DNA from: JACPUX01 sp964517465
GTDB taxonomy: Bacteria; Pseudomonadota; Gammaproteobacteria; Burkholderiales; Casimicrobiaceae
Assembly: GCA_964517465.1 (NCBI GenBank)
Contig: CAZFEK010000013.1
Span: 1 to 64,000 of the forward strand
Direction: 5' to 3'
DNA length: 64,000 bases
The notes under the pieces: generated by a model
Seen by the model: only the letters and a program-made list of their open reading frames with translations
Databases searched by the model: none
What the model was told of the DNA's origin: nothing
Shown: positions 60,901-64,000 of the stretch, one piece after another
How positions within the stretch are numbered: position 1 is the stretch's first letter
Layout of the letters: each line of letters starts with the position of its first letter
Translations under genes and position numbers: made by a program

Positions 60901-62181
60901 CTAGGCTTGGCGACGCCGAAGCGCGCGCGCGGCCAACCAGGTGCCTGCCCCCAATAACAGCGCCAGTCCGGCCAGAACGGCCCACCCGTTGCGGGTCAGG
61001 TCGCTGGGCGCAGCCGCCGGCGCCGGCGGCAACCTTGCCTGGCCCGAAAGAGGCACGCCCGATCGCAACGCCTCTTCGATCGCCAGGGTACCCAAGCGCT
61101 TGGCGTCGGTGGCGCTTTCAGTAAACCACAGCCGACCGCGCCCCCGGTCCAGCACCAGCTCCGCGGGCAGGCTGCCATAGGTGGGAATGTCGTACTCTCG
61201 AAACTGCGCCGTCTGCGGATTGAAATAGCCCACCTTGTTGCCCTTGTACTGCAGGAACCAGATGCTGCCCTGCGCGTCGTTGACCAGGGCCACCGGAGCG
61301 CTGCCCGGCGTGGGCACGATCACTTCGTCGAAGCGCTTCTTCTGCGGCGTAAACACGCCGATGCGATTGGCCGTGACCTCGACGAACCACACCCGCCCCT
61401 GCGCGTCGATAGACAAGCGCCCGGGGTTGGAAAACGAGGTCAGCACTTCGTGTTCCAAAAATTGATTCTTGGCCGGATCAAATTCGCCGATTTTATTGGT
61501 GTTGGCCTCGACGAACCAAATATGCCCGTCGGGCGCCTCCGCCAAGCTGCGCGGATGGCCATTGGCGGTGGGGAGCGGGAAACCCTTGAGCGCGAAGGTC
61601 TGCGGATCGACGCGGTAGAGGTGGTTCTTGTTCGCAGCGAAGAACCAAATCACCCCCTGGCGATCGACCATCAGCTCCTGCGGAATCGCCCGATGGGGGA
61701 CCGCGAGCTTGGTGAAATACCCGTCCTCGGGCGTAAAGCGGCCAAGCAGGTGCGGTTCTTCACTACCCTCCGCCCAACGATTGACGGTAAACCAAATTTC
61801 CCCCTTGGGACCCGCGGTGACCTGCGAAAAACCGACTTTGCCCCAGGACTCCGGGAGCGAAAAAATGGAGAAGGACTTCTTGTCGGGATCGTACATCGCA
61901 AGCTTCTTGCCCACTTTCTCCGAAAACCAGAGGCGCCCGACGGGGTCGATCGCCATCGACTGCGGCGAGTTCAAACCCTCGGGCAGAACCAGTTCCTGAA
62001 CCGGCCCAGCGGCCAACCCGCCCGCTGCCGGATGGGTCGAATCGTGGCCGTGGCCTTGCGCCTCGGCGCGCAGCGCAAGCGCGGCGCCGCCCAGCCAAAG
62101 AACCCCCAGCCATACCAGGCCGCGAGCCAAGGCTGCGCCCCGCTTCTCGTACCCGCCGATCGTCATTTCGTTCTTCACCAT
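60901..62181 (-). CDS. Vgb-like propeller protein 2 with C-terminal membrane span
   Basis: A 426-residue secreted protein with a signal peptide, a His-rich patch HGHDSTH near residue 43, seven Vgb-like repeats (LWFSEKVGKKLAMYDP, IWFVEANTNKIGEFDP, VWFVEVTANRIGVFTP and so on), and a C-terminal span (WAVLAGLALLLGAGTWLAARAL) before RRRQA. It overlaps the PetD-like gene by 7 bases, so it is linked to the cytochrome b complex. Confidence 0.85.
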   Translation of the reverse strand: MVKNEMTIGGYEKRGAALARGLVWLGVLWLGGAALALRAEAQGHGHDSTHPAAGGLAAGPVQELVLPEGLNSPQSMAIDPVGRLWFSEKVGKKLAMYDPDKKSFSIFSLPESWGKVGFSQVTAGPKGEIWFTVNRWAEGSEEPHLLGRFTPEDGYFTKLAVPHRAIPQELMVDRQGVIWFFAANKNHLYRVDPQTFALKGFPLPTANGHPRSLAEAPDGHIWFVEANTNKIGEFDPAKNQFLEHEVLTSFSNPGRLSIDAQGRVWFVEVTANRIGVFTPQKKRFDEVIVPTPGSAPVALVNDAQGSIWFLQYKGNKVGYFNPQTAQFREYDIPTYGSLPAELVLDRGRGRLWFTESATDAKRLGTLAIEEALRSGVPLSGQARLPPAPAAAPSDLTRNGWAVLAGLALLLGAGTWLAARALRRRQA

Positions 62182-62864
62182 GTCATGGTCGGTTCATAAA
62201 AATGCCGCAGCTGCCAATTGGCGTCTTTGTAGGAACCGCCCTCGGCGCCTTGGTGTTCTTCACTGCCGATATTGTAGCGGCCCACTTCGATCTGCTGCCG
62301 CCGAGACTCTCGCAGATAAGCGGCCACGTCGGCCGGCGGCAAGGCCTGCCGCGCGCCCATGGTCGGGTTATGGCAAGACGGGCAACCCAAAGTTTTCGCC
62401 GGTCCGCCACTGCCTACCACTGCGCCCGCGGCGATCAGCCAAACGCCGGCGGCGATCAGAAGAAGCGGCAGTTTCGCCGTCGCGCCGGCGCGTGATCCAG
62501 CATCGGTTCTAGGGCGAAAAAGCCAAGGCACCGACAGCAGAAAAACCAGCAGAACCACAGGAATCCAAAACGTGCCCAAGGTTTGCCATTTGGCCAAATC
62601 ACCGGCGAGAAGCCAGAAAGGCTGGAAAACCAAGAAGAGGTACCACTCCGGTGACGGCACCCACATGCCCTCATCAGGCAAGGGAGGCATGGCCGGATCG
62701 ACGGGCACTCGGAAAACGAAGGCGAAGAACAATAGGCCGCCCAACAGAACCGCGACGAAAGTCCCCGCCCGCAGCGCATGGCGCGGCCAAAAGGGATAGA
62801 ACGACTGCGGATAAGGCGGGGCGTATTTCGCCTCCGGCAAAATGGCTGGCTGCTGCTCCTTCAC
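62175..62864 (-). CDS. PetD-like cytochrome b subunit with heme c tail
   Basis: A 229-residue protein from GTG 62864 (AGAGGA upstream). It has three spans and the Qo-site motif PSPEWYLFLVFQ, as in subunit IV/PetD or the C-terminal half of cytochrome b. After the last span comes one heme site GCPSCHNPTMGARQ and a tail ending LRHFYEPTMTW, parallel to the ending of the cytochrome b at 28784-29959. A partner b6-type half exists at 27644-28264, 34 kb away. It appears to be the first gene of the cytochrome locus in its transcription direction. Confidence 0.87.
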   Translation of the reverse strand: MKEQQPAILPEAKYAPPYPQSFYPFWPRHALRAGTFVAVLLGGLLFFAFVFRVPVDPAMPPLPDEGMWVPSPEWYLFLVFQPFWLLAGDLAKWQTLGTFWIPVVLLVFLLSVPWLFRPRTDAGSRAGATAKLPLLLIAAGVWLIAAGAVVGSGGPAKTLGCPSCHNPTMGARQALPPADVAAYLRESRRQQIEVGRYNIGSEEHQGAEGGSYKDANWQLRHFYEPTMTW

Positions 62865-63147
62865 CGATCGATCCTCTGCGACAAACCGGAAACTCCTGGG
62901 AAGTCCCAGGGCACCCGCCAAGGGGCGGCCCATCATACCCGGTTTTTTGCGACGGCGAAGTCGGTTCCTCTGGCCCCCGGCGGGCGAGGTCTTGCATCCC
63001 CCGGCTTCGGGTGCCATGCTATAAAAAGTCGGGATTCCCTAGGGATGTCGTGTAGCAAGCCACTGGCTTCGGAAATCGAAGGTGGCCGCAGCTTGGTCCG
63101 AACCGTTAATCAGAAACACCGTTCGAGATTGAGAAGGGGGAAGGCAC

Positions 63148-63954
63148 ATGGACGGTAGGCTGGAGCAATACCGGCGCTTCTATGGCACGCGCCTGACCTT
63201 CGCGGGCATCGCTCTGCTGGCTTGGATCGGCAGCATTTTGCTCCTGTCCCTGATCTTCTCCAACCCCTCGCCTGCCAGCGGCAGCTATCGTATCGGCGTG
63301 TTGATCCTCGATCGCTGGACCACGCTGTTTCCCTATCCGGTCACGATCCAGAATCTGGAGCATTTGATCTTCTTTCTCGGCCTGGGGGAACTGGCAGCGC
63401 GCTGGACGGTGGCCCGCCGCGAGCTCGCCTTCGGTAGCGAGCGCTACTTGCCCGAAGATCCGCATACCGTTCTGGAACCAGCCGACCTGGGGCCGATACG
63501 CCGCAAGGTCATGGATCGTTTCGACGCGGAGAACGGTTTCTTGCCCTCGCTCATCGACCTTTGCATTTTGCAGTTCCAGGCCACTCGCTCCGTGGACCAG
63601 GTAGTGAGCGTGCTCAACAGCAGTCTCGAGCTCATCGCCCATCGCGTAGATCTTCGGTACCAGCTCTCGCGCTACTACGCTTGGCTGATTCCCACCATCG
63701 GTTTCATCGGCACGGTGGCGGGCATCGCCGCGACTCTGACGATCGTGGCCAAAGGCAACCCGGACATGGCGGCGCTGGCGGCGACGCTCGCAGTTGCTTT
63801 CGACACCACCATCGTCGCGCTTCTGGAAAGCGCGGTTCTGGTGTTGTGCATGAACGTCGTGCAGGGGCGCGAGGAGCGGGCGGTCAACTTGGCGGGAAGT
63901 TATGTGCTGAGGAACCTCATCAACCGCCTTTACGTCGACAAGGCCGCGCATTGA
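63148..63954 (+). CDS. MotA/TolQ/ExbB-type proton channel protein
   Basis: A 268-residue protein with three or four spans (FAGIALLAWIGSILLLSLIF; LIFFLGLGELAARW; AWLIPTIGFIGTVAGIAATL; LAVAFDTTIVALLESAVLVLC). The GFIGTVAGIAATL and AFDTTIVALLESAVLV segments are the family core. Divergent from the cytochrome locus. Promoter region holds TATAAA at about 63020. The following gene begins a likely ExbD/TolR partner. Substrate or machine driven is unknown. Confidence 0.85.
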   Translation: MDGRLEQYRRFYGTRLTFAGIALLAWIGSILLLSLIFSNPSPASGSYRIGVLILDRWTTLFPYPVTIQNLEHLIFFLGLGELAARWTVARRELAFGSERYLPEDPHTVLEPADLGPIRRKVMDRFDAENGFLPSLIDLCILQFQATRSVDQVVSVLNSSLELIAHRVDLRYQLSRYYAWLIPTIGFIGTVAGIAATLTIVAKGNPDMAALAATLAVAFDTTIVALLESAVLVLCMNVVQGREERAVNLAGSYVLRNLINRLYVDKAAH

Positions 63955-63970
63955 ACCGGACGCCGCCCGC

Positions 63971-64000
63971 ATGAAGCCGCGCAACCGCGAAATCAACATC
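63971..64000 (+). CDS. Start of downstream gene (possible ExbD/TolR-like), truncated by window end
   Basis: Only ten codons (MKPRNREINI) are present, beginning 16 bases after the preceding stop. A basic start followed by REINI is typical of ExbD/TolR-type partners of TolQ/ExbB proteins. Too short for a firm call. Confidence 0.35.
   Translation, partial: MKPRNREINI

Noticed and set aside
59849..62181. Virginiamycin resistance genes
   Set aside because: The similarity is at the level of the propeller repeat; secretion, a membrane anchor and cytochrome context argue against a cytoplasmic antibiotic lyase.

Overview
The window looks like part of the chromosome of a GC-rich, facultatively anaerobic (denitrifier-type) betaproteobacterium, possibly of the Rhodocyclales / Sterolibacteriaceae / Aromatoleum kind. 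This is an inference from gene content: anaerobic aromatic CoA metabolism, NnrS, many periplasmic c-type cytochromes and FNR/DNR-type boxes. A run of exactly 100 N (8600-8699) marks a scaffold gap inside simple repeats, so this is a draft assembly. No rRNA, tRNA or CRISPR array was seen.

Region A (1-17361, plus strand) is a catabolic operon: C-terminus of a hydantoinase B/oxoprolinase-type subunit, DUF559 protein, acyl-CoA dehydrogenase, two-subunit B12-dependent acyl-CoA mutase, three-subunit molybdenum hydroxylase, class III CoA-transferase, fused 3-hydroxyacyl-CoA dehydrogenase/enoyl-CoA hydratase, ABC solute-binding protein and a fused indolepyruvate:ferredoxin oxidoreductase-type enzyme. 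This set matches the proposed anaerobic indoleacetate (auxin) pathway of Aromatoleum: Mo-hydroxylation to oxindoleacetate, ATP-dependent lactam opening, CoA transfer, B12-dependent rearrangement, dehydrogenation with decarboxylation and beta-oxidation to 2-aminobenzoyl-CoA. The mutase lacks the usual active-site His region and has a Gly/Ala-rich stretch instead. A family of GC-rich repeats has entered coding sequence in frame at the mutase N-terminus and, as three 108-bp copies, inside the TPP-binding motif of the oxidoreductase.

Region B (17493-27490) holds a ParE/RelE-type toxin with a ribbon-helix-helix antitoxin and a candidate operator, a decayed copy of the oxidoreductase 3' end, rsgA, a very large SNF2-family ATPase, an unrecognised protein, an NnrS-family protein, and an unusual fusion of a MeaB-type GTPase (B12-mutase chaperone) to an XdhC-type Rossmann domain (molybdenum hydroxylase maturation). 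Region A needs both services.

Region C (27644-62864, almost all minus strand) is a large, apparently undescribed respiratory and cofactor-assembly locus. It encodes cytochrome b6-type subunits, at least ten proteins with heme c motifs, a NosZ-family protein in which one CuA ligand His aligns with Met, a CydA-superfamily oxidase-like subunit without a long Q-loop flanked by tiny single-span membrane proteins, a diheme c / ethylbenzene-dehydrogenase-type heme b fusion, two Vgb-like propellers, and biogenesis factors (SCO, PCu(A)C, three TlpA-like thioredoxins, CcdA-like, CcmH-like, AhbD/NirJ-like radical SAM, protoporphyrinogen oxidase). A Gld-type ABC transporter (38967-43360) interrupts it on the plus strand. 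Three FNR/DNR-like boxes lie upstream of the NosZ-like gene and a diheme cytochrome gene. The biogenesis genes probably build the copper and heme centres of the cytochrome/NosZ-like/CydA-like proteins.

Region D (63148-64000) begins a MotA/TolQ/ExbB-type operon that runs off the end.
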